From JAKPAM01 sp047601745 (GTDB lineage Bacteria; Pseudomonadota; Gammaproteobacteria; Burkholderiales; Burkholderiaceae_E), in contig JASGIS010000001.1 in the NCBI GenBank assembly GCA_047601745.1, forward strand, positions 3,844,001 to 3,908,000: a stretch of DNA of 64,000 nt. Reading direction: 5' to 3'. How positions within the stretch are numbered: the stretch's first letter is position 1; the number at the start of each line of letters is the position of its first letter. Under the pieces are notes generated by a model. The model was not told where the DNA came from. It did no database searches and worked only from the letters and a program-made list of their open reading frames with translations. Of the stretch, positions 53,764 to 61,780 are shown one piece after another. Position numbers and translations under genes: made by a program.

Positions 53764-53828
53764 ATGTCAACCGTTGTTGACATCGGAATTCTATTGACCT
53801 AATCTTGCCGCTGTCAACCAAGGTTGAC
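53764..53828. promoter_or_regulatory. Divergent promoters with two GTCAAC palindromes (MarR operators)
   Basis: Palindrome 1: ATGTCAAC-CGTT-GTTGACAT (53764-53783). Palindrome 2: GTCAACC-AA-GGTTGAC (53813-53828). Plus-strand promoter: TTGACA (53777-53782), 17 bases, TAATCT (53800-53805). Minus-strand promoter for marR: TTGACA (53817-53812), 18 bases, TAGAAT (53793-53788). Each palindrome overlaps one -35 box, so binding at either would block a promoter. Autoregulation of marR is likely. Confidence 0.7.
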
Positions 53829-53829
53829 C

Positions 53830-53952
53830 AGGGGCCGAAGCGCGAACCTCGTCTTTCGGGGTGAGGTCGAGCGAAGCAGTTCTGTTCCAGCGCCGCAGGC
53901 GCTCCTGTATCGTGGCGAGGAAGCGCCCGCCTTCAGGCGGGAGTGACTCACA
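53830..53952. other. Structured element resembling the end of an IS200/IS605-type (TnpB/IscB) element
   Basis: On the plus strand the last part reads GGAAGCG, then CCCGCC-TTCA-GGCGGG (53927-53942), then GAGTGACTCAC, a layout I associate with the hairpin ends of IS200/IS605-family elements and the guide-RNA scaffold beside them. Further hairpins lie at AGCGCC-GCA-GGCGCT (53889-53903) and around CCTCGTCTTTCGGGGTGAGG (53848-53867). No tnpB, iscB or transposase gene is present, so it would be a solo remnant or a standalone RNA. This is pattern recognition only. Confidence 0.4.
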
Positions 53953-54109
53953 GTGTGGACTTCGCCGAGACGAATCGTGCACCGGGCCGGCGGTACGGGC
54001 ATCGGGCGGGTTCGGCTCGCATCGGGGATCCCGGTACGCGCCAGTCCGTTTTACGGCGCTGGCGATCGATCGACCGCGGGCGCGGGGCCGGCGACGCCGG
54101 CTCAGCACC

Positions 54110-54115
54110 TATAAT
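54110..54115 (+). promoter_or_regulatory. -10 box of etfB
   Basis: A perfect TATAAT 36 bases before the etfB ATG. The -35 region is GC-rich without a clear hexamer, so an activator or the extended context may matter. The stretch 53953-54109 shows nothing else recognisable. Confidence 0.6.
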
Positions 54116-54151
54116 CTGCGGTGCCCGAATTTTAAACAGCGAGAGAGACGG

Positions 54152-54901
54152 ATGAAAATCCTTGTTCCCGTAAAGCGCGTTGTCGACTACAACGTCAAGG
54201 TTCGCGTCAAGAGCGATCAGACCGGCGTCGATATCGCCAACGTCAAGATGTCGATGAATCCGTTCGACGAGATCGCCGTCGAAGAAGCCGTCCGTCTGCG
54301 CGAGAAGGGCGTCGCGACCGAGGTCATCGCCGTGTCCTGCGGCGTCACGGCCTGCCAGGAAACGCTGCGCACGGCGCTGGCCATCGGCGCCGACCGGGCG
54401 ATCCTCGTCGAATCCGCTGAAGACCTGCAGCCGCTGGCCGTCGCCAAGCTGGTCAAGGCGGTGCTCGACAAGGAAGGCGCGCAGCTCGCGATCCTGGGCA
54501 AGCAGGCGATCGACGACGATTCGAACCAGACCGGTCAGATGCTGGCCGCGCTGGCCGGCCTGCCGCAGGCGACGTTCGCGTCGCAGGTCGAGATCGCCGA
54601 CGGCAAGGCCCAGGTCATCCGCGAGGTCGACGGCGGCCTCGAGACGCTGTCGCTGTCGCTGCCGGCCGTCGTCACGACCGACCTGCGCCTGAACGAGCCG
54701 CGTTACGTCACGCTGCCCAACATCATGAAGGCGAAGAAGAAGCCGCTCGAAACGATCAAGCCGGCCGACCTGGGCGTCGACGTGACGCCGCGCCTGAAGA
54801 CGCTGAAGGTCAGCGAGCCGCCGGGCCGCAAGGCGGGCATCAAGGTGGCGGACGTCAAGACGCTGGTCGAAAAACTCAAGAATGAAGCGAAGGTGATCTG
54901 A
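54152..54901 (+). CDS. etfB: Electron transfer flavoprotein beta subunit
   Basis: Beta subunit of ETF, which accepts electrons from acyl-CoA dehydrogenases and passes them to ETF-quinone oxidoreductase. The 249-residue sequence starts MKILVPVKRVVDYNVKVRVK and has the AMP-binding pattern (LAILGKQAIDDDSNQTGQML) and LSLPAVVTTDLRLNEPRYV. GAGAGAG precedes the ATG. etfA follows two bases after its stop; the operon probably ends at the terminator at 55862. Confidence 0.98.
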   Translation: MKILVPVKRVVDYNVKVRVKSDQTGVDIANVKMSMNPFDEIAVEEAVRLREKGVATEVIAVSCGVTACQETLRTALAIGADRAILVESAEDLQPLAVAKLVKAVLDKEGAQLAILGKQAIDDDSNQTGQMLAALAGLPQATFASQVEIADGKAQVIREVDGGLETLSLSLPAVVTTDLRLNEPRYVTLPNIMKAKKKPLETIKPADLGVDVTPRLKTLKVSEPPGRKAGIKVADVKTLVEKLKNEAKVI

Positions 54902-54903
54902 AG

Positions 54904-55833
54904 ATGGCTTCCCTCGTCATTGCCGAACACGATAACGCGTCGCTGAAGGGCGCTACGCTGAATACCGTTGCTGCCGCCGCCAAGATCGGCGGCGACGTCA
55001 CCGTGCTGGTCGCGGGCAGCAACGCCAAGGCCGCCGCCGACGCTGCCGCGCAGGTCGCCGGCGTCAGCAAGGTCCTGCTGGCCGATGCGCCGCAGCTCGC
55101 CGAGCAACTGGCCGAGAACCTGGCCGCGCAGGTGGTGGCAATCGCCAAGGATTACTCGCACATCCTGCTGCCGGCCACCGCGTCGGGCAAGAACGTCGCG
55201 CCGCGGATCGCCGCGCTGCTCGACGTCGCGCAGATCTCCGAGATCATCGCCGTCGAATCGGCCGACACGTTCCAGCGTCCGATCTACGCCGGCAACGCGA
55301 TCGCCACCGTGCAGTCGGCCGACCCGACCAAGGTCATCACCGTCCGCACGACCGGTTTCGACGCCGTCGCCGCCACCGGCGGCTCGGCTGCCGTCGAAAC
55401 GATCGAGGCCGTCGCCGACTCGGGCAAGTCCAGCTTCATCAAGCGCGAAGTCGCCAAGAGCGATCGCCCCGAGCTGACGGCTGCCAAGATCGTCGTGTCC
55501 GGCGGCCGCGGCATGGGTTCGGCCGAGAACTTCAAGATCCTCGATCCGCTGGCCGACAAGCTCGGCGCCGCGTTGGGCGCGTCGCGCGCCGCGGTCGACG
55601 CCGGCTACGCGCCGAACGACTGGCAGGTCGGTCAGACCGGCAAGATCGTCGCGCCGCAACTGTACGTCGCGATCGGCATCTCCGGTGCGATCCAGCATCT
55701 GGCCGGCATGAAGGACAGCAAGGTCATCGTCGCCGTCAACAAGGACCCCGAGGCGCCGATCTTCGGCGTCGCCGACTACGGGCTCGTCGCCGACCTGTTC
55801 CAGGCCGTGCCCGAGCTGGTGTCCGAACTGTGA
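54904..55833 (+). CDS. etfA: Electron transfer flavoprotein alpha subunit
   Basis: FAD-carrying alpha subunit of ETF, 309 residues. The C-terminal FAD domain is clear: KIVVSGGRGMGSAENF, VDAGYAPNDWQVGQTGKIVA, YVAIGISGAIQHLAGM and VAVNKDPEAPIFGVADYGLV. It serves the acyl-CoA dehydrogenase encoded directly downstream and probably the one at 30794-32467. Confidence 0.98.
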   Translation: MASLVIAEHDNASLKGATLNTVAAAAKIGGDVTVLVAGSNAKAAADAAAQVAGVSKVLLADAPQLAEQLAENLAAQVVAIAKDYSHILLPATASGKNVAPRIAALLDVAQISEIIAVESADTFQRPIYAGNAIATVQSADPTKVITVRTTGFDAVAATGGSAAVETIEAVADSGKSSFIKREVAKSDRPELTAAKIVVSGGRGMGSAENFKILDPLADKLGAALGASRAAVDAGYAPNDWQVGQTGKIVAPQLYVAIGISGAIQHLAGMKDSKVIVAVNKDPEAPIFGVADYGLVADLFQAVPELVSEL

Positions 55834-55861
55834 TCCGTTCCGGACGCTGACACCTTCCAGG

Positions 55862-55890
55862 AAGGGCCCTTCGCGGCCCTTTCTTTTTTT
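55862..55890 (+). terminator. Intrinsic terminator after etfA
   Basis: AAGGGCC (55862-55868) pairs with GGCCCTT (55875-55881) around a six-base loop and is followed by a T-rich tract through 55890. The next gene's ATG is 15 bases further, so read-through or a promoter within the hairpin region would be needed for its expression from this side. Confidence 0.9.
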
Positions 55891-55904
55891 CATGGAGTGA
55901 TTCG

Positions 55905-57728
55905 ATGACTTATCGCGCACCAGTCGATGACATGATCTTCACGATGACCGAGGTGGGGGGGCTGCAGGCCATCGCCGGCCTGCCGGGTTTCGAGGACGCC
56001 GGCGAGGACACCGCGCGGGCGGTACTCGAGGAGTGCGCGAACTTCAACGAAGGCGTGGTCGCGCCGCTGAACGTCGCCGGCGACCTGCAGCCCTCGTCGC
56101 TGGCCGACGGCGTCGTCAGGACGACCCCGGGGTTCAAGGAAGCGTTCCGCCAGTACGCCGATGGCGGCTGGCAGGGCATCCAGCATCCGGTCGAGTTCGG
56201 CGGGCAGGGCCTGCCCAAGCTGATCGGCACCGCGTGCACCGAGATCCTGAACGCGGCGAACCTGTCGTTCGCGCTGTGTCCGCTGCTGACCGACGGTGCG
56301 ATCGAGGCGCTGCTGACCGCCGGCAGCGACGCTCAGCGCCAGCGCTTCATCCCGAACATGATCTCGGGCAAGTGGACCGGCACGATGAATCTGACCGAGC
56401 CGCAGGCAGGGTCGGACCTCGCGCTGGTGCGTACGAAAGCGGTGCCGCAGGCCGACGGGACGTACCGGATCAGCGGCCAGAAGATCTTCATCACGTACGG
56501 CGAGCACGACATGGCCGAGAACATCGTCCATCTGGTGCTGGCGCGTACGCCCGAGGCGCCCGAGGGCGTCAAGGGCATCTCGCTGTTCATCGTGCCGAAG
56601 TTCCTGGTCGACGATGACGGCGGCCTGGGCCCGCGCAACGACGTCTGGTGCGCGTCGATCGAACACAAGCTCGGCATCAAGGCCAGCCCGACCGCCGTGC
56701 TGGTCTTCGGCGACGGCAAGGGCCAGGTCGGCACCGGCGAGAACGGGCAGGCCGGCGCGATCGGCTACCTGATCGGCGAAGAGAACCGCGGTCTCGAGTA
56801 CATGTTCATCATGATGAACTCGGCGCGCTTCTCGGTCGGCATGCAGGGCGTCGCGATTGCCGGACGCGCGTACCAGAAGGCCGTCGCTTATGCGCGCGAG
56901 CGCGTGCAGAGCCGGGACGTCGCCGGGTCCGCGGGCCCGGTCACCATCATCCACCATCCGGACGTGCGCCGGATGCTGATGACGATGCGGGCGATGACCG
57001 AGGGCGCTCGCTCGCTCGCGTATGCGGCGGCGATGCATTCGGACCTCGGCCACCATTCGCCGGATCCCGATGTCCGTCGGCAGAACCTGGCCGTTTACGA
57101 ATACCTGGTGCCGATCGTCAAGGGCTGGTCGACCGAAATGTCGCTGGAGGTCGCCTCGCTCGGCGTTCAGGTGCACGGCGGCATGGGCTTCATCGAAGAG
57201 ACCGGCGCGGCCCAGTATTACCGCGACGCGCGGATCCTGCCGATCTACGAGGGCACGACGGCGATCCAGGCCAACGACCTGATCGGCCGCAAGACGGTGC
57301 GCGACGGCGGCGCGGTCGCACGCGGACTGATCGAGCAGATGCGCGCCACCGCGCGCGAGTTGCAGGCTGACGGCGGCGAGGATCTGGCGGCCATCGGCGG
57401 GCGGCTGGCGGCCGGAGCCGACGCGTACGAGCAGGCCGTGGGCTTCGTCGTCGACGCCGGCAAGCGCGATCCGCGGGCGGTCTTCGCCGGCAGCGTGCCT
57501 TACCTGCGCATGGCGGGCATTGTGCTCAGCGGCTGGCAACTGGGCCGCGCGGCGCTGGCCGCGCGCCGCGGCCTGGCCGGCAAGCAGGGCAACCCCGGTT
57601 TCCTGAGCGCCAAGATCGCGACGGCGCGCTTCTTCGCCGATCATCTGCTGACGCAGGCGCCCGGCCTGTGCTCGAGCATCGTCGAAGGTGCGGCGGGGGC
57701 GCTGGCGCTCGACGAATCGGCGTTCTGA
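55905..57728 (+). CDS. Acyl-CoA dehydrogenase with C-terminal extension (DmdC/FadE-like)
   Basis: A 607-residue acyl-CoA dehydrogenase of the long form. N-terminal YRAPVDDMIFTMTEVGG is typical of this subfamily. Core motifs are MNLTEPQAGSDLALVRTKA, ISGQKIFITYGEHDMAENIV, VHGGMGFIEETGAAQYYRDA and ILPIYEGTTAIQANDLIGRK with the catalytic Glu. About 130 extra C-terminal residues form a helical domain. Relatives include 3-methylmercaptopropionyl-CoA dehydrogenase DmdC and long-chain FadE types; the substrate cannot be decided. It sits right behind etfBA, consistent with electron delivery to ETF. Confidence 0.94.
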   Translation: MTYRAPVDDMIFTMTEVGGLQAIAGLPGFEDAGEDTARAVLEECANFNEGVVAPLNVAGDLQPSSLADGVVRTTPGFKEAFRQYADGGWQGIQHPVEFGGQGLPKLIGTACTEILNAANLSFALCPLLTDGAIEALLTAGSDAQRQRFIPNMISGKWTGTMNLTEPQAGSDLALVRTKAVPQADGTYRISGQKIFITYGEHDMAENIVHLVLARTPEAPEGVKGISLFIVPKFLVDDDGGLGPRNDVWCASIEHKLGIKASPTAVLVFGDGKGQVGTGENGQAGAIGYLIGEENRGLEYMFIMMNSARFSVGMQGVAIAGRAYQKAVAYARERVQSRDVAGSAGPVTIIHHPDVRRMLMTMRAMTEGARSLAYAAAMHSDLGHHSPDPDVRRQNLAVYEYLVPIVKGWSTEMSLEVASLGVQVHGGMGFIEETGAAQYYRDARILPIYEGTTAIQANDLIGRKTVRDGGAVARGLIEQMRATARELQADGGEDLAAIGGRLAAGADAYEQAVGFVVDAGKRDPRAVFAGSVPYLRMAGIVLSGWQLGRAALAARRGLAGKQGNPGFLSAKIATARFFADHLLTQAPGLCSSIVEGAAGALALDESAF

Positions 57729-57901
57729 TCGGATCGACGGCGCACCGATCCATTCTCCCGAGCCGCTCGCGCCGCCCGAGGGGCGGATGCGACGGCCGGA
57801 CGGAATGGGTCAGTGCGTCATCACGTCCGAAGTCCGTCGCGTCGTCGGCAGATCGTTCGAAGACCCCGGTCGATCCCGGCGGCGGCGCGCCGCGTCGCTG
57901 A

Positions 57902-58972
57902 TCAAGGGGCCGCGGCCGCCTGCGAGCCGACGCAATCCGCGTGCCGGTTCCACCGGCTGCTGCAAAAATCCAGCCTGACCCGTTCGCGGCAGATGAACCG
58001 GGCGACGGCGTTCGAGCCGTTGCATTCGGCGTTCTGACGATCGATCAGCGAAACGTCTCGCTGCCGGTCGGGCGCGGCGGCGGGGGCCGTCACCAGGCTC
58101 GAAACCGCTGTCATGCCGGCCGATGGTGACGGCGAAGCGGCGGCCGGAGCCGGCACGGCCAGCGATGCCGCGACGGCCGGCGGCGCGGCACGGTCGCGGG
58201 TGTTGGTGTTGGTGTTGGTGCTGGTGCTGGTGCTGGTGCTGGTGCTGGTGCTGGTGTTGCGATCGATCCGGGACGACGCATCGGTTCCGCCGCCGCGAAC
58301 TGCGGCGTCCGTCGACCGCGTCGGGGACGAGCGAACCCGGTCGTTCGGCGACCAGCTCAGCGAGCCTGTCGGCGGCACCGTGTGGGCGGCCTGCGCCGCA
58401 CCGCCTGCAGCCCCCGCGATAATCGCCAGCAGCGGGTCCTTCGTCGAATCGTCGCGCGTGCGGGGCGCCGCGGCGGGAGAGGGGGCGCTTGCCGCCGCGG
58501 CGTGAGCCGGCTCGGGCACCAGTCCCGACGACACGGTATCGGCTGCCGTCGCTGCGGCCCGCTCCGTCACGGATGACGTGCCGACCGCGGTCGAAGACGC
58601 GGTGATTCGCGCAACGGACGGCGATGCGACGCCTGGGGGCTCGGTGGCGTCCGGTTTCGTCCGGCCGGCGCTGTCGGATACCTGCCGGACCGTCAGCGGA
58701 ATGCGCGTCCCGTCGGACAGACGCAGCGTCGGTCGGGTGTCGGCTGCCTGCGGCGGCCATGCCGGCGTGGTCGCGTGGATGTACCAGATCGCCGCGGCGC
58801 CGGCCGCGGTGATCGCGATCACGGCCACGACGACCGCCAGCATCCCGGCGAGGGTCAGGCGCCGGTCGCGCGAACGACGGGCCGCTCGCGAGGCGCCTGC
58901 GGCCTGCCATCTCGGCGAGCGCGCCCCCAGGCCGCCCTCGACCGGTGGTTCGTTCAGGATGATGATCGACAT
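57902..58972 (-). CDS. Single-pass membrane protein with Ser-Thr repeat and Cys-rich C-terminus
   Basis: A 356-residue protein I cannot name. After a polar, Arg-rich start (SIIILNEPPVEGGL) comes one strong membrane helix (LAGMLAVVVAVIAITAAGAA, about residues 45-68), then a long Ala/Ser/Thr/Pro-rich region with a hexanucleotide-encoded Ser-Thr/Asn-Thr tract near residues 238-258, and a conserved-looking end with four Cys (AECNGSNAVARFICRERVR, then FCSSRWNRHADC). Such C-terminal Cys modules recur in Burkholderiales proteins of unknown role. The layout resembles TonB-like or envelope-spanning proteins. The ATG at 58972 puts few residues before the helix; longer readings exist. Confidence 0.6.
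   Translation of the reverse strand: MSIIILNEPPVEGGLGARSPRWQAAGASRAARRSRDRRLTLAGMLAVVVAVIAITAAGAAAIWYIHATTPAWPPQAADTRPTLRLSDGTRIPLTVRQVSDSAGRTKPDATEPPGVASPSVARITASSTAVGTSSVTERAAATAADTVSSGLVPEPAHAAAASAPSPAAAPRTRDDSTKDPLLAIIAGAAGGAAQAAHTVPPTGSLSWSPNDRVRSSPTRSTDAAVRGGGTDASSRIDRNTSTSTSTSTSTSTNTNTNTRDRAAPPAVAASLAVPAPAAASPSPSAGMTAVSSLVTAPAAAPDRQRDVSLIDRQNAECNGSNAVARFICRERVRLDFCSSRWNRHADCVGSQAAAAP
58200..58259. repeat. Hexanucleotide repeat inside a coding region, about 10 copies
   Basis: On the plus strand GTGTTG/GTGCTG hexamers run for about 60 bases; on the minus strand they encode alternating Ser-Thr then Asn-Thr in the gene at 57902-58972. As the unit is six bases, copy-number change would alter length without shifting frame. 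Confidence 0.85.
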
Positions 58973-59103
58973 CAGCGCCTTTTCCCTGCAATGGATTGCC
59001 GCCAGCATAGCAAGGCGTTCGCCCTTCGGGGAGCGGCCGGCGGCTACTGCCTTCGTGGGGGGTGTCCGATCGCGTCGGACGATCGGCCGACTCGTCGACA
59101 GGC

Positions 59104-59140
59104 TTGTCAAGCGTGATCGAAAAGCTGTATAAATATACAC
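59104..59140 (+). promoter_or_regulatory. Sigma-70 promoter overlapped by a LexA-box-like site
   Basis: TTGTCA (59104-59109), 18 bases, TATAAA (59128-59133). Over the -10 lies CTGT-ATAAATAT-ACAC (59125-59140), one base from the CTGT-N8-ACAG LexA consensus of beta- and gammaproteobacteria. LexA bound there would block the promoter. It is 99 bases upstream of the radical SAM gene's ATG. Confidence 0.65.
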
Positions 59141-59238
59141 TATCGATGACGCGCGCCAGTCGGGCCGCGGTCGGCACCGGTTCCGCGGTGTTTCGGCCGA
59201 ACGCGCCGGGTAGCGCCGCCGATCCGACAGGAGCCCCG

Positions 59239-60384
59239 ATGCCCGCGCCCCATACGACGACCTCGACGAAGCCGCTCACCTTCGTTCCCGCCCGTGCGAT
59301 GTCCGTCGCGGCCAAGGGCCGAGGGGCGGTCGACAACCCGACCGGCCGTTTCGAGCACCATCGCAGGCAGTCCGACGAGTCGTTCGGATGGACGCAGGAT
59401 CTCGATTTCGACGGCGTCGAAGCCGCCCGCGCGGCCCCGGTCACGCAGGTCGCCGAAGAAACCGCGCGATCGATCATCTCGCGCAATCAGTCCCCGGACG
59501 TGCAGTTCGAGCAATCGATCAATCCTTATCGCGGATGCGAACATGGCTGCATCTACTGCTACGCACGGCCCAATCACGCTTATGTCGGGCTGTCCGCCGG
59601 CCAGGATTTCGAATCGCGCCTGTTCGTCAAGTCCCACGCGGCGGAACTGCTGCGTCGCGAGCTGGCTTCGCCGGCCTACCGATGCCGTGAGATCGCGATC
59701 GGCACGGCGACCGATGCCTATCAGCCGATCGAACGCGAGTGGCAGGCGACGCGGCGCATCCTCGAGGTGCTGTCCGAAACGCGTCACCCGACGTCGATCA
59801 TCACTAAGTCCGCCTTGATCGAGCGGGACATCGATCTGCTGGCGCCGATGGCTCGCCAGCGGATCGCCGAGGTCGGCATCACCGTCACCACGCTCGATGC
59901 CGGCCTGGCGCGTCTATGGGAGCCGCGTGCCGCTGCGCCATGGCGCCGGATCGAAACCATCCGGCGCCTTAGCGAGGCAGGCATCCCTGTGTCGGTATTC
60001 ATTGCACCCATCGTTCCGTTCATCAACGACCAGGACATCGAGCGGATCGCCGAGGCCGCCGCGCAGGCGGGAGCGCGATCGCTTCGCTACACGGTCATTC
60101 GTCTGCCCCGGGAGTTGCAGGACGTGTTCATCCAGTGGCTCCGGCATCATTTTCCGGATCGCGAGAAACGTGTGTTATCGCGAATCAAGGAACTTAGGGA
60201 TAACGGCCGTCTGAACGAATCGGAATTCTTTACTCGGATGCGGGGTAAGGGACCATGGGCAGAACTGATCAAGATGCGCATCGGTCTGGCTTCACGAAAG
60301 TTCGGGTTGACGCGTGCTAGATTGGATCTGCGCACGGACCTGTTCGCGCCGCCGCGTCTCGATGGTCAGTTGGATCTGTTCTGA
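59239..60384 (+). CDS. Radical SAM protein of the PA0069 / SPL-like family
   Basis: A 381-residue radical SAM enzyme related in layout to spore photoproduct lyase. The 4Fe-4S cluster cysteines are C100, C104 and C107 (RGCEHGCIYCYA), followed by GLSAGQDFESRLFVK, the SAM-binding IGTATDAYQPIEREW and FIAPIVPFINDQDI. AGGAG five bases before ATG 59239 decides the start; longer readings to 59146 or 59062 run back into the promoter. The Pseudomonas member PA0069 is, to my recollection, in the LexA regulon, which fits the LexA-like site here. A DNA-repair role is plausible but unproven. Confidence 0.88.
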   Translation: MPAPHTTTSTKPLTFVPARAMSVAAKGRGAVDNPTGRFEHHRRQSDESFGWTQDLDFDGVEAARAAPVTQVAEETARSIISRNQSPDVQFEQSINPYRGCEHGCIYCYARPNHAYVGLSAGQDFESRLFVKSHAAELLRRELASPAYRCREIAIGTATDAYQPIEREWQATRRILEVLSETRHPTSIITKSALIERDIDLLAPMARQRIAEVGITVTTLDAGLARLWEPRAAAPWRRIETIRRLSEAGIPVSVFIAPIVPFINDQDIERIAEAAAQAGARSLRYTVIRLPRELQDVFIQWLRHHFPDREKRVLSRIKELRDNGRLNESEFFTRMRGKGPWAELIKMRIGLASRKFGLTRARLDLRTDLFAPPRLDGQLDLF

Positions 60385-60457
60385 TCGACTGCCCGTCGTC
60401 GAGCGTCCGGCGTCGCGTCGCGCGTGCGGTAATGCTCGACGAGAGAGGGGAACAATC

Positions 60458-61147
60458 ATGTCGGATGACGATTCGAGGGCCGAGGGCCCGGTTCAGGCAT
60501 GCCGCGCGAGCGCGCGGCCGGATGATCGACGGCAACAAGGTCGACGCCCGGCGTGGGCGATCACCACGCGGATGATCGTCGTCGGCGTCATCGCCGGCGC
60601 CGCCGCGCAGGCTGCGATCGGTATGGAAACTTCGTCGACGGCGAAAGGCAGGCTCTCGGCCGCGCCGCGAACCGTCGACGTGTCGGCCGATCGTTTGAGT
60701 CTGCCGGCACCGACGCGAACGATCCACTGGGCGATCAATCGGGACGGCAGCGTCGAACTCGGCGACCGGCCCAAGGCGGGGCCGGTCGTTCGGCAGGGTG
60801 TCGAGACCTATACCGGCACGTCCAGCGCCGAAGCCTCGGCCCGCGCGCAGCGAGAACGCGACTACTGGCGGGCGCAGTCCGATGCGTTCGCCGCGCGCCA
60901 GCGGGAAAGAGACCGCGAGCTCGACGCGCGGCGCGACGAAGTCCTGGCGCGCGTCGAGAGCCAGCAATACGCGATGGCGCCGTACTTCACCGTGCAGAGC
61001 CTCTATCGCGGCCGCCCGGTCCATGACGTGCCCGGCTGGCGCATTCCGGGGGCGGCCAGCCTCGGATCGACGCCGCAGGCCGCTGCGCTCGGCGGCGGGC
61101 CGTCGCCGTTCCTGTCGAGCGGTTTCGCGAGAACGCCGGGCCGCTGA
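60458..61147 (+). CDS. Membrane-anchored protein of unknown function
   Basis: A 229-residue protein I do not recognise. A polar N-terminus (about 30 residues) precedes one hydrophobic segment (ITTRMIVVGVIAGAAAQAAI), then RTIHWAINRDGSVELGDRPK, which resembles the start of DUF4124-type domains, and a charged, probably coiled-coil stretch (AQRERDYWRAQSDAFAARQR). The C-terminus is Gly/Pro-rich. GAGAGAGGGG lies before the ATG. It follows the radical SAM gene by 73 bases and could share its LexA-like promoter. Confidence 0.65.
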   Translation: MSDDDSRAEGPVQACRASARPDDRRQQGRRPAWAITTRMIVVGVIAGAAAQAAIGMETSSTAKGRLSAAPRTVDVSADRLSLPAPTRTIHWAINRDGSVELGDRPKAGPVVRQGVETYTGTSSAEASARAQRERDYWRAQSDAFAARQRERDRELDARRDEVLARVESQQYAMAPYFTVQSLYRGRPVHDVPGWRIPGAASLGSTPQAAALGGGPSPFLSSGFARTPGR

Positions 61148-61274
61148 TCGTCCGTCGGGCAGGGGGGCAGGGGGCAGGACCAAGCGTTGGCGTGTCGAAA
61201 GCGAGGCCCGCGGGGGGGCCGGCCCACGAGCCTTGCTTGCCAAGGTCGGGCCGACCCCGGGGCGGCATTCAGGT

Positions 61275-61303
61275 TTGTCAAGGATTCGATCGCAGTCTAT
61301 AAT
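61275..61303 (+). promoter_or_regulatory. Sigma-70 promoter of rpsP
   Basis: TTGTCA (61275-61280), 17-base spacer, TATAAT (61298-61303), 40 bases before the rpsP ATG: a near-consensus promoter fitting strong ribosomal-protein expression. Confidence 0.85.
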
Positions 61304-61342
61304 TGCGGGTTACCTTACCTTCGGCTCAAGGAATAGACAGTT

Positions 61343-61612
61343 ATGGTCGTTATCCGCCTTGCTCGCGGAGGCGCGAAGAAGCGCCCGTTCTACAACATCG
61401 TTGCCACCAACAAACGCAATCGCCGCGACGGCCGTTTCATCGAGCGCGTCGGTTACTACAACCCGTCGGCCTCCGGTGCGGAGCAGGGCCTGAACGTCGC
61501 GCTCGATCGCGTCACGTACTGGACCGGCCAAGGCGCGCAGGTCTCGCCGACGGTCGCTCGGCTCGTCAAGGAGTTCTCGGCCAAGGTCGCCGGCACGCCC
61601 GCCGCGGCCTGA
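61343..61612 (+). CDS. rpsP: 30S ribosomal protein S16
   Basis: Small-subunit protein binding 16S rRNA, 89 residues. It starts MVVIRLARGGAKKRPFYNIV and has RRDGRFIERVGYYNP, all typical of S16. It heads the rpsP-rimM-trmD-rplS group, but a strong hairpin terminator stands between it and rimM, which would keep most transcription on rpsP alone. Confidence 0.98.
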   Translation: MVVIRLARGGAKKRPFYNIVATNKRNRRDGRFIERVGYYNPSASGAEQGLNVALDRVTYWTGQGAQVSPTVARLVKEFSAKVAGTPAAA

Positions 61613-61712
61613 GTCCGTCGTTCCTTCGCGGATGGCGGTGATCGATCCGCGGTGCCGGCCCGTCAGGCTCCCTGACCCGAAAAGCGCGCGCACCGAGTCG
61701 ATCGATCGACGC

Positions 61713-61746
61713 AACGATGCCGGCTGCCAGGCCGGCATCGTTTTTC
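61713..61746 (+). terminator. Strong intrinsic terminator between rpsP and rimM
   Basis: AACGATGCCGGC (61713-61724) pairs perfectly with GCCGGCATCGTT (61731-61742) over a six-base loop, followed by TTTTT (61741-61745). A 12-bp stem with a T run is a textbook terminator, placed 100 bases after the rpsP stop and 35 bases before the rimM ATG. Confidence 0.9.
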
Positions 61747-61780
61747 ATGGCGAAGGACCGGTCGTCGCCCCATCGAGTCC

